Below are positions 51,612-59,260 of a DNA stretch of 64,000 nucleotides, piece after piece. Numbering within the stretch: the stretch's first letter is position 1; each line of letters opens with the position of its first letter. Below the pieces are notes generated by a model that was given only the letters and a program-made list of their open reading frames with translations, did no database searches and had not been told where the DNA came from. The position numbers were made by a program, and so were the translations under genes. Source of the stretch: Akkermansiaceae bacterium (GTDB lineage: Bacteria; Verrucomicrobiota; Verrucomicrobiia; Verrucomicrobiales; Akkermansiaceae); the NCBI GenBank assembly GCA_024233115.1, contig JACKQB010000004.1, forward strand, positions 603,367 to 667,366, written 5' to 3'.

Positions 51612-52172
51612 ATGAAAAACTACACTCGCATCGTGATATTTCTGCTCTTTGGGTTCGGTATCACTCATGCTAAAGATTTTGTGCGTATTGAGAAAGCAAA
51701 GAAAGGTGCTGCATCAAAGACGTATGAGGAGATTACTGGCCAGGAGCCGGCAAAGAAAGTTCCTAGGTTCATGGGCTCCTTCCGTGATCTTCTGACAATA
51801 TCATTTGGGCATGAATCTACTGATGTGGATTTGAAGGTGCAATGTTGGGATCCGATTTATAAGAGGTTTCCGGGGTGGAATTCACCCGTGATAGATGTAT
51901 ATAGAGGTAAGAAGCGACTTTTTTGCGGTAAGCTCAAGGAGGTAGGTTGGCCCACTCGGGTCTGGGGAGCATATCACGGTAGAACGTGCTACCTATATGT
52001 AGAATCAAAGCACCGCCATAGATTTGCCAAGGGCATTTATGTGTATTCTATCGACCCTAAGACAGGACAACCCAAATACTTATCCGTGTTTTTTTCCGAG
52101 GCGGAATTACTGCGCGAGAGAAAGGAGAAGGATGCATTTCTTAATTCTATGCGATCCAAAAAATCGGGCTAA
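51612..52172 (+). CDS. Hypothetical exported protein (C101)
   Basis: The 186-residue product has a signal peptide (YTRIVIFLLFGFGITHA, then KDFVRIEK). The mature domain is basic and aromatic-rich: FRDLLTISFGHESTDVDLKV, WNSPVIDVYRGKKRLFCGKL, GRTCYLYVESKHRHRFAKGI. A charged C-terminal helix follows (SEAELLRERKEKDAFLNSMR). No family is recognised. The ATG is only 6 bp after the core; stop TAA is in R'' GGCTAAC. Confidence 0.83.
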   Translation: MKNYTRIVIFLLFGFGITHAKDFVRIEKAKKGAASKTYEEITGQEPAKKVPRFMGSFRDLLTISFGHESTDVDLKVQCWDPIYKRFPGWNSPVIDVYRGKKRLFCGKLKEVGWPTRVWGAYHGRTCYLYVESKHRHRFAKGIYVYSIDPKTGQPKYLSVFFSEAELLRERKEKDAFLNSMRSKKSG

Positions 52173-52285
52173 CAAGTCGCTGCATCCGACCGTTAACCGT
52201 TTTCGACTTCACAGAGTTTTACAGCTCACCATTCGTTTGAGGTTTGTCGCGTTTGACTCACCGGCGGTTGAGCTATACGTTCGGC
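52167..52285 (+). repeat. attC-101
   Basis: Subfamily I with a GAGCTATACG right arm; R'' GGCTAAC, R' GTTCGGC. Confidence 0.95.
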
Positions 52286-52310
52286 AATAATAATAAGAAA
52301 CCGTGAATTC

Positions 52311-52631
52311 ATGTTCAAAGAGGCAAATTACGCTGTAGATAAAAGGCAGAGAATTCACCGGATTGCATCAATATGTGTTCTCTCGGTGTGGGTGATCTTG
52401 GCTTTTAGGTCCGATCATTTAGCGGGTGTATTTCGATCACTTATTTACTATTCACTCCCGATGGCATGTATTTGGTTTCCAGATGCTATGAGTGAGTACA
52501 AAGGTATTCTGTTGGGCCGAGGTCGGTATATTGACAAGCCATCAAATCCAACCTTTCTTAGATGGGGAGGGTGGTTTTTGCTGCTTTTAGTTCCTTGCAT
52601 CCTGTTTCTGCTGTTCTACCTACACAGATAA
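52311..52631 (+). CDS. Hypothetical membrane protein (C102)
   Basis: The 106-residue product has a polar start (FKEANYAVDKRQRIHR). Helices are IASICVLSVWVILAFRS, a short central LIYYSLPMACIWFPDAM, and GGWFLLLLVPCILFLLFYL. Between them lies EYKGILLGRGRYIDKPSNPT, a conserved-looking cytoplasmic loop that reminds me of small membrane proteins in Verrucomicrobiota-like genomes. No family is named. Confidence 0.78.
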   Translation: MFKEANYAVDKRQRIHRIASICVLSVWVILAFRSDHLAGVFRSLIYYSLPMACIWFPDAMSEYKGILLGRGRYIDKPSNPTFLRWGGWFLLLLVPCILFLLFYLHR

Positions 52632-52638
52632 GAAAGTG

Positions 52639-52757
52639 GCCGAACAAGGCGCTTCATCCGACCGTTAACCGTCCGAGAGTTTGCGACGGGCGGCTTGCTG
52701 ACGACCATTTCAGGTTTTCGACGGTTGACCCACCGGCGGTTGAGCTCTACGTTCGGC
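52639..52757 (+). repeat. attC-102
   Basis: Subfamily II; R'' GCCGAAC, R' GTTCGGC. Confidence 0.95.
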
Positions 52758-52766
52758 AATAACAAT

Positions 52767-53075
52767 ATGGAAGACGAGATCACCATACTCAAGCTATCAG
52801 CGTTGAGAGCATTGTGGGGACATGTTTCGCCCACTTTAAGATCTGCTTCGATTGAGCGCACGGGTGATACAATAAAGTGGCGATGTGTGTTTGATACTGG
52901 TGCATCAGAAGATGACCTTGAATTAGCAAGTATGGCAGGAACAGAGATTATTGCTGATTACGAATTGCCTATCACCATCGAACAGGAGGCGATCATTACC
53001 CCATTTCCTGATAGAGTTAACGAATTAGAACATAGGATCTTCTTCAGGCATGAACACGGTTACTACAAAGAATAG
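52767..53075 (+). CDS. Hypothetical soluble protein (C103)
   Basis: The 102-residue acidic protein has the order LKLSALRALWGHVSPTLRSA, IKWRCVFDTGASEDDLELAS, TEIIADYELPITIEQEAI and a C-terminal LEHRIFFRHEHGYYKE. This matches, from memory, a widespread group of small bacterial proteins without assigned function (often beside polymorphic-toxin genes). The leader has AACAATATG instead of the usual AATAATATG. Confidence 0.78.
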   Translation: MEDEITILKLSALRALWGHVSPTLRSASIERTGDTIKWRCVFDTGASEDDLELASMAGTEIIADYELPITIEQEAIITPFPDRVNELEHRIFFRHEHGYYKE

Positions 53076-53077
53076 TG

Positions 53078-53196
53078 GCCGAACAAGTCGCTGCATCCGA
53101 CCGCTAACCGCGCTCGACTTCCGCTTGGGTTTACACGAATCGACTATTTAGAGCCTTTCACCATTTACGAGGCGGCGGTTGAGCTATACGTTCGGT
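53078..53196 (+). repeat. attC-103
   Basis: Subfamily I with a GAGCTATACG right arm; R'' GCCGAAC, R' GTTCGGT. Confidence 0.95.
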
Positions 53197-53340
53197 AATA
53201 AAATATAAATACAACATGAGCGATAATCTTCACATGGATCAGTATTTAAAGGAGCAAAGAGCGAACCTCGTGCTCTTAAAAAGTAAGATGATATTTTCAA
53301 TTTTGACGACGATATTTATATCTGCGCTTTCCGTTTTTTT

Positions 53341-53348
53341 CATCTGGT
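53341..53348. repeat. Target-site duplication, IS copy 3 (left)
   Basis: CATCTGGT, repeated at 54776-54783. Confidence 0.95.
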
Positions 53349-53391
53349 GGTAGTGTAAATATTTGTCTGTAAAAGCTGCTATACCCTGACC

Positions 53392-53444
53392 CCGCCGCAA
53401 CGGCAGGCGATGGAGCGTAGCGGAATCGGCTGCCGTTGCGGCGG
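53392..53444 (+). terminator. Strong hairpin in IS copy 3
   Basis: This is the same stem-loop as at 13487-13539, upstream of the transposase. Confidence 0.5.
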
Positions 53445-53523
53445 CGCGCCATCCCCCCTCAGGGGTTGCCAGCGTCCGCCCAATGCTTTTGAATGAAGGT
53501 TCTAACACAACCAAACAAAAGCA

Positions 53524-54696
53524 ATGAACGAACAGACACATCCTAGCCATAACGACGAAATCATCAACCTTCTTCTCGCCGACGGACTCGAAAACAGTCT
53601 CTCAAAGATCGCTGAACTCCTCATGAACACCGCCATGCTGCTTGAGCGCATCCACCACATCGGAGCCGCCCCCTATGAAAGGGACGCCGTTGAGCGCAAT
53701 GGATATGCCAACGGTTTCAAGCCGAGGTCCTTCCAGACTGCCGTAGGCAAAATCAACCTGCAGGTTCCCCAGGTTCGTGACAGTGACACGACATTCCGCA
53801 CCTCACTGCTTGAGAAGGGTTCGCGCAGTGACCGATCACTCAAGGCCGCCATCGCCACCATGTATGTGCAGGGAGTCAGTACACGCCGTGTCACCCAGGT
53901 CATGAAGGGACTTTGCGGCTTTGACGTTTCATCAGCACAGGTCTCCAAGCTCACCTCTGAGCTTGATGCCGAGTTCAAAAAATGGCGTTCACGCCCTCTA
54001 CCCGAAGTCGCCTATCTGCTGCTCGACGCCACCTACTACAAGGTCCGCATCGACGGCACTGTAAGGGATTGCGCCACCTTGAAAGCCATCGGGGTGAGAC
54101 GTGACGACGGCAAACGCATGATCCTTGGCGTCTCCTGCGCCCTCTCCGAGGCAGAGATTCATTGGCGAGAGTTCCTGACCGACCTCAAGGAGCGCGGCAT
54201 CGGCATTCCCGACATGATCACATCCGATGCACACACAGGTCTCAGGGCAGCCCTCAAAGCCACGTTCAATGCCAGTCCGTGGCAACGCTGCCAGTTCCAC
54301 CTTCAGCAGAACGCCCAGAACTACATCACCAAACAGCACCTCAAAAGCAAGGTCGCGGCAGATCTGCGAGCCGTTTTCAATGCAGACAGTCGGGAGCACG
54401 CAGAAGAACGCCTCAAGGACTTCGTCAACACTTATCGCAAAGACCAGCCAAAGCTCGCAGCCTGGGCCGAAGAGAACATTCCTGAAGGTTTTGCCGTGTT
54501 TACCTTGCCTGAGGCACATCGCAAGCGCTTGCGCACATCCAATGCCTGCGAAACACTCAACAGCCAGATCAAACGCCGCACTCGGGTCGTCGGACTCTTT
54601 CCAAACGAAGACTCGCTACTGCGGCTCGTGACCGCTGTATTGGTCGAAATCTCCGAGACTTGGGAAACAGGAAAATCCTACCTCAAGCTCAACTAA
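53524..54696 (+). CDS. IS256-family transposase (copy 3)
   Basis: The 390 residues are identical to the transposases at 13619 and 45773, with the catalytic D, D and E residues intact. Identity of all three copies points to recent transposition. Confidence 0.95.
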   Translation: MNEQTHPSHNDEIINLLLADGLENSLSKIAELLMNTAMLLERIHHIGAAPYERDAVERNGYANGFKPRSFQTAVGKINLQVPQVRDSDTTFRTSLLEKGSRSDRSLKAAIATMYVQGVSTRRVTQVMKGLCGFDVSSAQVSKLTSELDAEFKKWRSRPLPEVAYLLLDATYYKVRIDGTVRDCATLKAIGVRRDDGKRMILGVSCALSEAEIHWREFLTDLKERGIGIPDMITSDAHTGLRAALKATFNASPWQRCQFHLQQNAQNYITKQHLKSKVAADLRAVFNADSREHAEERLKDFVNTYRKDQPKLAAWAEENIPEGFAVFTLPEAHRKRLRTSNACETLNSQIKRRTRVVGLFPNEDSLLRLVTAVLVEISETWETGKSYLKLN

Positions 54697-54775
54697 CAAA
54701 AAAACAAACAGAAACAAAAACCGAATCTTCAACAAAAGCCATCAGCCACTTTTACAGAAAAAACATTGCGCGGCC

Positions 54776-54783
54776 CATCTGGT
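54776..54783. repeat. Target-site duplication, IS copy 3 (right)
   Basis: CATCTGGT, matching 53341-53348. Confidence 0.95.
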
Positions 54784-54927
54784 CTGATTCCGGATCAATA
54801 CTTATCCCTATCTGTGCGCTCGTCATGTTATTTATGTCTATCACAAGTATATGGCGTTTTAGAATTGAGCGATCTACATATAAATCAGCTGTGAATTTAC
54901 ACAAACAAGGTTAGCGTGAATAATGTG

Positions 54928-55048
54928 ACCGAACAAGTCGCTGCATCCGACCGCTAACCGGCTCAGAGTCCGGGGCGTAGTCACCATTTAACTTTGCTCA
55001 TAGATTTGCCCTTACGGTTTGGGCGGTCGGTTGAGCTTTACGTTAGCT
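54928..55048 (+). repeat. attC-104
   Basis: Subfamily I with a GGGCGGTCGG apex; R'' ACCGAAC, R' GTTAGCT. Confidence 0.95.
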
Positions 55049-55055
55049 AATAATA

Positions 55056-55457
55056 ATGAAGCGCAAGCGAGCACTGGCGATATACGTGGGGTTGGTAGCC
55101 TTAACGTGTGCGTATATCTTGTATGCATTACGATGTTACTATTTAAAGCCAGCTCTCGAATTACCAGAGGATTTGCATGATGCTCCGCGAATGGCAATTG
55201 AAAGTTGGCATGAAGATGCTGAGGATATACGATGCCCTAAGATGAGTAGGGCTGGAATTATCTACGCATTGACCCACCCCCATAATCCACACAGTGTGAG
55301 ATGTGTATTGGAGGTTAATAATAAAGGAATTATCGTCGTTTCTTGTGATGTCGAAGGAGATTATGTGGCATTCTTCGTTTATGAGAATGATCGATGGAAG
55401 TTTAACGGTAGTGGTTACTTGGATGATATGCTTAAACAGTTCAATTTCAAAAAATGA
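55056..55457 (+). CDS. Hypothetical membrane-anchored protein, paralogue of C34 (C105)
   Basis: The 133-residue product has a basic start (KRKR) and one anchor (ALAIYVGLVALTCAYILYAL). The outer domain includes APRMAIESWHEDAEDIRCPK, GIIYALTHPHNPHSVRCVLE and VAFFVYENDRWKFNGSGYLD. The order of features matches the protein at 17732, at low identity. Function is unknown. The ATG is 7 bp after the core GTTAGCT. Confidence 0.82.
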   Translation: MKRKRALAIYVGLVALTCAYILYALRCYYLKPALELPEDLHDAPRMAIESWHEDAEDIRCPKMSRAGIIYALTHPHNPHSVRCVLEVNNKGIIVVSCDVEGDYVAFFVYENDRWKFNGSGYLDDMLKQFNFKK

Positions 55458-55578
55458 AGCTAACAAGTCGCTGCATCCGACCGCTAACCGCTTCAGACTC
55501 GATGGCGTAGCGGAGATTTAATTTTGCTCAGAGATTTGCCCTTTCGGTTTGGGCGGTCGGTTGAGCTTTACGTTCGGC
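55458..55578 (+). repeat. attC-105
   Basis: Subfamily I with a GGGCGGTCGG apex; R'' AGCTAAC, R' GTTCGGC. Confidence 0.95.
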
Positions 55579-55596
55579 AATAATAAGAATATCCGT

Positions 55597-55875
55597 ATGC
55601 TAGACGAATTGATAGACAAAGTTATTGAGCATATTCAATGGCGAAAGACAAAGCATCGAAAGGAGGAGTCTCTCCGCGAACGATGGTTGGGCGATGCTCG
55701 TTTGGCGGCACAAGATTCTGGTTTTGGTATTATTGATGCAGACGATCAAGTTGTTCTTAAGGCCATGTCAGATGGCAGGATAGTCATCACTAAGCGTGCT
55801 AGCGGACAAGATAGAATCCTCAACAATGACGAATGGATTGCCTATGTTAGCAAGGGTTTGAAGGCCTTATCATAA
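55597..55875 (+). CDS. Hypothetical small soluble protein, copy 2 of 2 (C106)
   Basis: The 92-residue translation is identical to the product at 33278. The DNA has at least one silent difference (GTCATC for GTCATT). Cassette edges and leader are the same. Confidence 0.78.
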   Translation: MLDELIDKVIEHIQWRKTKHRKEESLRERWLGDARLAAQDSGFGIIDADDQVVLKAMSDGRIVITKRASGQDRILNNDEWIAYVSKGLKALS

Positions 55876-55885
55876 GAAGAATGAG

Positions 55886-56004
55886 GCCGAACAAGGCGCT
55901 TCATCCGACCGTTAACCGTCCGAGATTTTGCTGCGGGCGGCTTGCTTATGACCGTTTTCGGTTTGCGGCGGTTGACTCACCGGCGGTTGAGCTCTACGTT
56001 CGCC
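55886..56004 (+). repeat. attC-106
   Basis: Subfamily II; R'' GCCGAAC, R' GTTCGCC. Confidence 0.95.
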
Positions 56005-56013
56005 AATAATAAT

Positions 56014-56223
56014 ATGATTGCACTGATAGTTGGCATTGGTTTCTTCCTTTTCACGCTATGGAGCATCCGTGGTGAAGAATCGGACCCGTTATGGTTTTCA
56101 GATCTAATGGGGCCATTCGAGGTTACCAAGATGGAACACCCATTCATATATTGGCTTGCAATCACTACGCAGATGCTTTTTTCCGCAGGATTAATAATTT
56201 ACGGTGTTTTTAAGATCATCTAA
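56014..56223 (+). CDS. Hypothetical two-helix small membrane protein (C107)
   Basis: The 69-residue product has helices ALIVGIGFFLFTLWSI and YWLAITTQMLFSAGLIIYGV. They are joined by a loop (RGEESDPLWFSDLMGPFEVT). The cassette starts TTCGCC and ends GTCGAAC, the pair otherwise seen only in the ORF-less families B and E. Its short 3' tail (CTCCAGCACGATG...) also resembles family B, so it may be a coding relative. No family is recognised. Confidence 0.75.
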   Translation: MIALIVGIGFFLFTLWSIRGEESDPLWFSDLMGPFEVTKMEHPFIYWLAITTQMLFSAGLIIYGVFKII

Positions 56224-56261
56224 TTTTGGTTGATCTCCAGCACGATGAAACAAGAATTGCA

Positions 56262-56381
56262 GTCGAACAAGTCGCTGCATCCGACCGCTAACCGCGCTCG
56301 ACTCCAGCTCGGGTTTACAGTTGATAATCGTTCTCGGTCGCTTTTCGGTTTTACAGACGGCGGTTGAGCTATACGTTAGGC
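56262..56381 (+). repeat. attC-107
   Basis: Subfamily I with a GAGCTATACG right arm; R'' GTCGAAC, R' GTTAGGC. Confidence 0.95.
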
Positions 56382-56387
56382 AATAAA

Positions 56388-56795
56388 ATGATAAGAAATA
56401 CGCAATTATACATCATCCTAGCTATTTCGGTGTGCCTTGGAGCAGTCTTTCTAGTATTACTCCAAGGGTTGGTTTATTCCATGTTGAATAGCTATTCCCT
56501 ACTGTTTGGCATCATACACCCGCCAGAGCTACTTAGGGGGTTAATTTATGCAGCACCTCTCTATGTGGCTACGACGTATCTGCGTCAAAGAGTGGCAGCA
56601 CAGCATTTGCTTCTTGGCACAACATTAGCAGTGTTAGCCGCTATAGGACTTAGTTACATCCTCATACAACAGTTTTCTTCAACTGGTAGTTTTGTGCTAT
56701 TTTCGACAAGTAGGCTAAGTTTATTGCTGCCTCTTTTGGGGCTTCCAGCTGTGATCACCCTAATGAATCGTAAGCTGAAGAATAATGCGGCCTAA
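56388..56795 (+). CDS. Hypothetical multi-pass membrane protein (C108)
   Basis: The 135-residue product is mostly hydrophobic, with segments LYIILAISVCLGAVFLVLL, LLRGLIYAAPLYVATTY, HLLLGTTLAVLAAIGLSYIL and LSLLLPLLGLPAVITLM. The short end is basic (NRKLKNNAA). The ATG is 7 bp after the core. The stop lies at the R'' box GCCTAAC. No family is recognised. Confidence 0.8.
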   Translation: MIRNTQLYIILAISVCLGAVFLVLLQGLVYSMLNSYSLLFGIIHPPELLRGLIYAAPLYVATTYLRQRVAAQHLLLGTTLAVLAAIGLSYILIQQFSSTGSFVLFSTSRLSLLLPLLGLPAVITLMNRKLKNNAA

Positions 56796-56906
56796 CAAGT
56801 CATTGCCATCGACCGTTAACCGTTCGCAGTCCGAGAACGTTTTACAGTTAAACTCATGAATGGTAGGCGGGTGTTCTACACGCGGCCATGGAATTTTACG
56901 TTCGGC
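56790..56906 (+). repeat. attC-108 (divergent)
   Basis: Subfamily VII: CATTGCCATCGACC faces GGCCATGGAATTTTACG. It departs from all others in sequence yet keeps pairing (ATT/AAT, CCAT/ATGG) and the extrahelical G; R'' GCCTAAC, R' GTTCGGC. Confidence 0.88.
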
Positions 56907-56916
56907 AATAATAATT

Positions 56917-57312
56917 ATGAAACGCCAGATTTACATCTCAGACCCTGAACATAATCGATCATTTTCTGGTCGATGGTGTTGGATTTACCGTGGTAAGGGA
57001 TGGATGGATATTACCGATGACCAAATTCGAATTTCTGGTGGCCCACTTACGCTGAATGTATTGAAGTCAGACATCAGTAAAATCTCGATTGGGACGTTTC
57101 CAAGAACAGCAAAGCCCATCCCACTGCATTATATAGATGTTAGTTACTCTTCGGATGTATCTTCTAATTCTGTTTATGTGGTTCCATGGATACCCAACAA
57201 GTCACCTTGGCTAACACCCGTATGGAGCATGAATAAGAATACTTTAGCGTTCTTTGAGTTGATGATGAAGTGGAAGAATTCGGCCGAACAAGGCGCTTCA
57301 TCCGACCGTTAA
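56917..57312 (+). CDS. Hypothetical soluble protein with attC tail, copy 2 of 2 (C109)
   Basis: The 131 residues are identical to the product at 6144, including the AEQGASSDR tail. As at 6144, the next cassette is a family C element, so the pair may have moved together. Confidence 0.82.
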   Translation: MKRQIYISDPEHNRSFSGRWCWIYRGKGWMDITDDQIRISGGPLTLNVLKSDISKISIGTFPRTAKPIPLHYIDVSYSSDVSSNSVYVVPWIPNKSPWLTPVWSMNKNTLAFFELMMKWKNSAEQGASSDR

Positions 57313-57401
57313 CCGTCCGCGAGTTTGTTGCGGGCGGCTTGCTTATGGCCGTTTATGGTTTGCGACGGTAGACTCACCGGCGGTTGAGCTCTACGTTCGG
57401 C
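57283..57401 (+). repeat. attC-109
   Basis: Subfamily II; R'' GCCGAAC, R' GTTCGGC. Confidence 0.95.
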
Positions 57402-57712
57402 CATAATAAGAATGCACGCATTGTGTTGCATGTTGTCGCGTTGGTTAGATGAATGGGTTATTGGTTGATCATGGTCATCAGGTTCGATGCCGGATGTTCC
57501 TGCTGCCGTGCTCGCTCTACCTTGATCCATCGATGTCGGTTTATAGTTTGAGGGTGGTTTGATCCATGTTGCCCATCGGTTCTCTCCGTGATCGTTGCTC
57601 TGGTGTTTCCGGCTTCGGTCGACATGCCAGGCTAACGAACATGGCTAGATACGGTCGGTGTTAATGGTTGGACATCGGTTTGAGGTGCTGGTGATGGGTT
57701 ATGAGAATAGTT
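57396..57712. other. ORF-less cassette body, family C copy 5 (C110)
   Basis: This is 317 bp. It differs from C14 at one visible base (GCCGTGCTC for GCCGCGCTC). It has the mini-ORF MHALCC... at 57412. Confidence 0.78.
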
Positions 57713-57831
57713 GCCGAACAAGGCGCTTCATCCGACCGTTAACCGTCCGAGAGTTTGCGACGGGCGGCTTGCTGATGACCGTTTTTGGTTTGCGGCGGTT
57801 GACTCGGCGGCGGTTGAGCTCTACGTTCGGC
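57713..57831 (+). repeat. attC-110
   Basis: Subfamily II; R'' GCCGAAC, R' GTTCGGC. Confidence 0.95.
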
Positions 57832-57840
57832 AATAATAAT

Positions 57841-58272
57841 ATGATGCGTGTTCACGATTCAATATTGGGGATCTTCCTGCTGTTTCTATTACCTTGTGCG
57901 TGTTTCTCGGGATTGTTAGGGTTAGCCGCTATATGCACAGAATATACGCATGGGTTTTCTTGGAATCTTTTTGCAGCATTATTGATTTTAGTGATACCCA
58001 TATTTCTGGTGATCTGGGCGATTCGAATGATGTTACGGTTTGGTTGGAAGGGCGTTGTTGTTGAAAGACGACGGCGATTATATTTCTATCTGGTCTTGTT
58101 TCTATATTGTGGAGCATGGGTTGTTTTGCCGTTTTCGCGAGATGGAATATCATTCATGCTGTTTTCAACTGGTCAGATGATAGGCATACTTTTTGTTTTG
58201 ATTTTACCCATAATAGTGACATTGACGGTTCCAATAAAACTGGCCGAACAAGTCGCTGCATCCGACCGCTAA
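57841..58272 (+). CDS. Hypothetical multi-pass membrane protein with attC tail (C111)
   Basis: The 143-residue product has four membrane segments: SILGIFLLFLLPCACFSGLL, FAALLILVIPIFLVIWAI, LYFYLVLFLYCGAWVVL and GILFVLILPIIVTLTV. A basic loop (GWKGVVVERRRR) separates the second and third. It ends PIKL plus the attC-encoded AEQVAASDR. The first ATG of ATGATG is taken. No family is recognised. Confidence 0.82.
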   Translation: MMRVHDSILGIFLLFLLPCACFSGLLGLAAICTEYTHGFSWNLFAALLILVIPIFLVIWAIRMMLRFGWKGVVVERRRRLYFYLVLFLYCGAWVVLPFSRDGISFMLFSTGQMIGILFVLILPIIVTLTVPIKLAEQVAASDR

Positions 58273-58360
58273 CCGCGCTCGACTCCAGCCGGTTTTACAG
58301 GAATGAGACATTTTCGTTTGATTGCGGTTTTACAGACGGCGGTTGAGCTTTACGTTCGGC
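58243..58360 (+). repeat. attC-111
   Basis: Subfamily I; R'' GCCGAAC, R' GTTCGGC. Confidence 0.95.
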
Positions 58361-58388
58361 AATAATAAGAATAATAAAAGCTGCTGTT

Positions 58389-58628
58389 CTATTTAGGGCT
58401 TTTACTACACTTTTTAACTTTACGTCGTTCCTTGGTAAATTTTTTAAATCTTGAGATTGCGGTGTTCAGGATTCCACTATCAATGATGAAATCAATAATC
58501 ACTAAATACCAATTTGTCGCGGAATCAGGGTCGAAACAGTAGATCTTGAGTATAATTCGTATTAGCTGGATTATGATTTTGTTGATCGAATCGTATTTTC
58601 TCTCGGGATGTGGGTCTAAGTGCTTCAT
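58389..58628 (-). CDS. Hypothetical small protein, reverse orientation (C112)
   Basis: The only plausible gene of this cassette runs against the array. It encodes 79 residues: a polar start (KHLDPHPERKYDSINK), a hydrophobic centre (IIIQLIRIILKIYCF, then WYLVIIDFIIDSGIL), and a very basic end (RFKKFTKERRKVKKCSKSPK). It could be membrane-associated. The A/T-rich region upstream on the minus strand (58629-58690) has a possible -10 (TTTAAT) and the palindrome CTGAGTTCTCAG. Such self-expressed reverse genes fit cassettes that do not depend on upstream promoters. No family is recognised. Confidence 0.62.
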   Translation of the reverse strand: MKHLDPHPERKYDSINKIIIQLIRIILKIYCFDPDSATNWYLVIIDFIIDSGILNTAISRFKKFTKERRKVKKCSKSPK

Positions 58629-58641
58629 ATCGCAACATTCG

Positions 58642-58653
58642 CTGAGTTCTCAG
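58642..58653. promoter_or_regulatory. Palindrome upstream of the reverse gene
   Basis: CTGAGTTCTCAG (CTGAG/CTCAG) lies 13 bp before the start of the minus-strand gene. It is a possible operator or small RNA hairpin. Confidence 0.35.
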
Positions 58654-58696
58654 ATTAATTAAAGCATAGCGAGTGGTCCCCAATTTGAGAATAGTG

Positions 58697-58815
58697 GCCG
58701 AACAAGGCGCTTCATCCGACCGTTAACCGTCCGTGAGTTTGTTGCGGGCGGCTTGCTTATGACCATTCTTGATTTTCGACGGTTGACCCACCGGCGGTTG
58801 AGCTCTACGTTCGGC
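58697..58815 (+). repeat. attC-112
   Basis: Subfamily II; R'' GCCGAAC, R' GTTCGGC. Confidence 0.95.
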
Positions 58816-59128
58816 AATAATAAGAATGCATGCATTGTGTTTCGTGTTTCCGTGTATCTTAGGCGAATGAGTTTTGGGGTTGCTCGTTGTCTTCAGGTTT
58901 CGATGACGGATGTTCCTGCTGCCGCATTCGCCGTTGCTTGATCCCTCGATGGAGATGTGATGGTTGAGGCTGGTTTGATCCATGTTGCTCATCGGCTTTC
59001 CCCATAATCGTTGGTCAGCGGTTTCAGGCTTCGATGCATGATATGCCAGGCTATCGCACATTTGCAGAGACGGTCGGGACTAATGGTCGGTGACGTTTTT
59101 GCGTGCATGCGGTGTTTGCAAGAATGTG
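58810..59128. other. ORF-less cassette body, family G copy 2 (C113)
   Basis: This is 319 bp. The mini-ORF is MHALCFVFPCILGE (ATG 58826). It is the same length as C73, with substitutions only. Confidence 0.76.
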
Positions 59129-59247
59129 GCCGAACAAGGCGCTTCATCCGACCGTTAACCGTCCGACAGTTTGCGACGGGCGGCTTGCATATGACCGTTT
59201 CTGGTTTGTGACGGTTGACCCACCGGCGGTTGAGCTATACGTTCGAC
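59129..59247 (+). repeat. attC-113
   Basis: Subfamily II with a GAGCTATACG right arm; R'' GCCGAAC, R' GTTCGAC. Confidence 0.95.
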
Positions 59248-59260
59248 AATAATAAAGAAT

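Larger units (their letters stand above)
53349..54775 (+). mobile_element. IS256-family insertion sequence, copy 3
   Basis: This 1427-bp element lies in the array direction, with the same ends as copies 1 and 2. Confidence 0.95.
53216..54914 (+). pseudogene. Small membrane-protein gene split by IS256-family insertion (C104)
   Basis: Joining 53216-53348 to 54784-54914 (one CATCTGGT copy kept) restores an 87-residue frame. It begins MSDNLHMDQYLKEQRANLVL, has a helix IFSILTTIFISALSVFFIW, and a second helix after the junction (SILIPICALVMLFMSITSIW) before a basic end (RFRIERSTYKSAVNLHKQG). The insertion falls between the two helices. The cassette start TTCGGT matches R'' ACCGAAC. No family is recognised. 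Confidence 0.85.
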
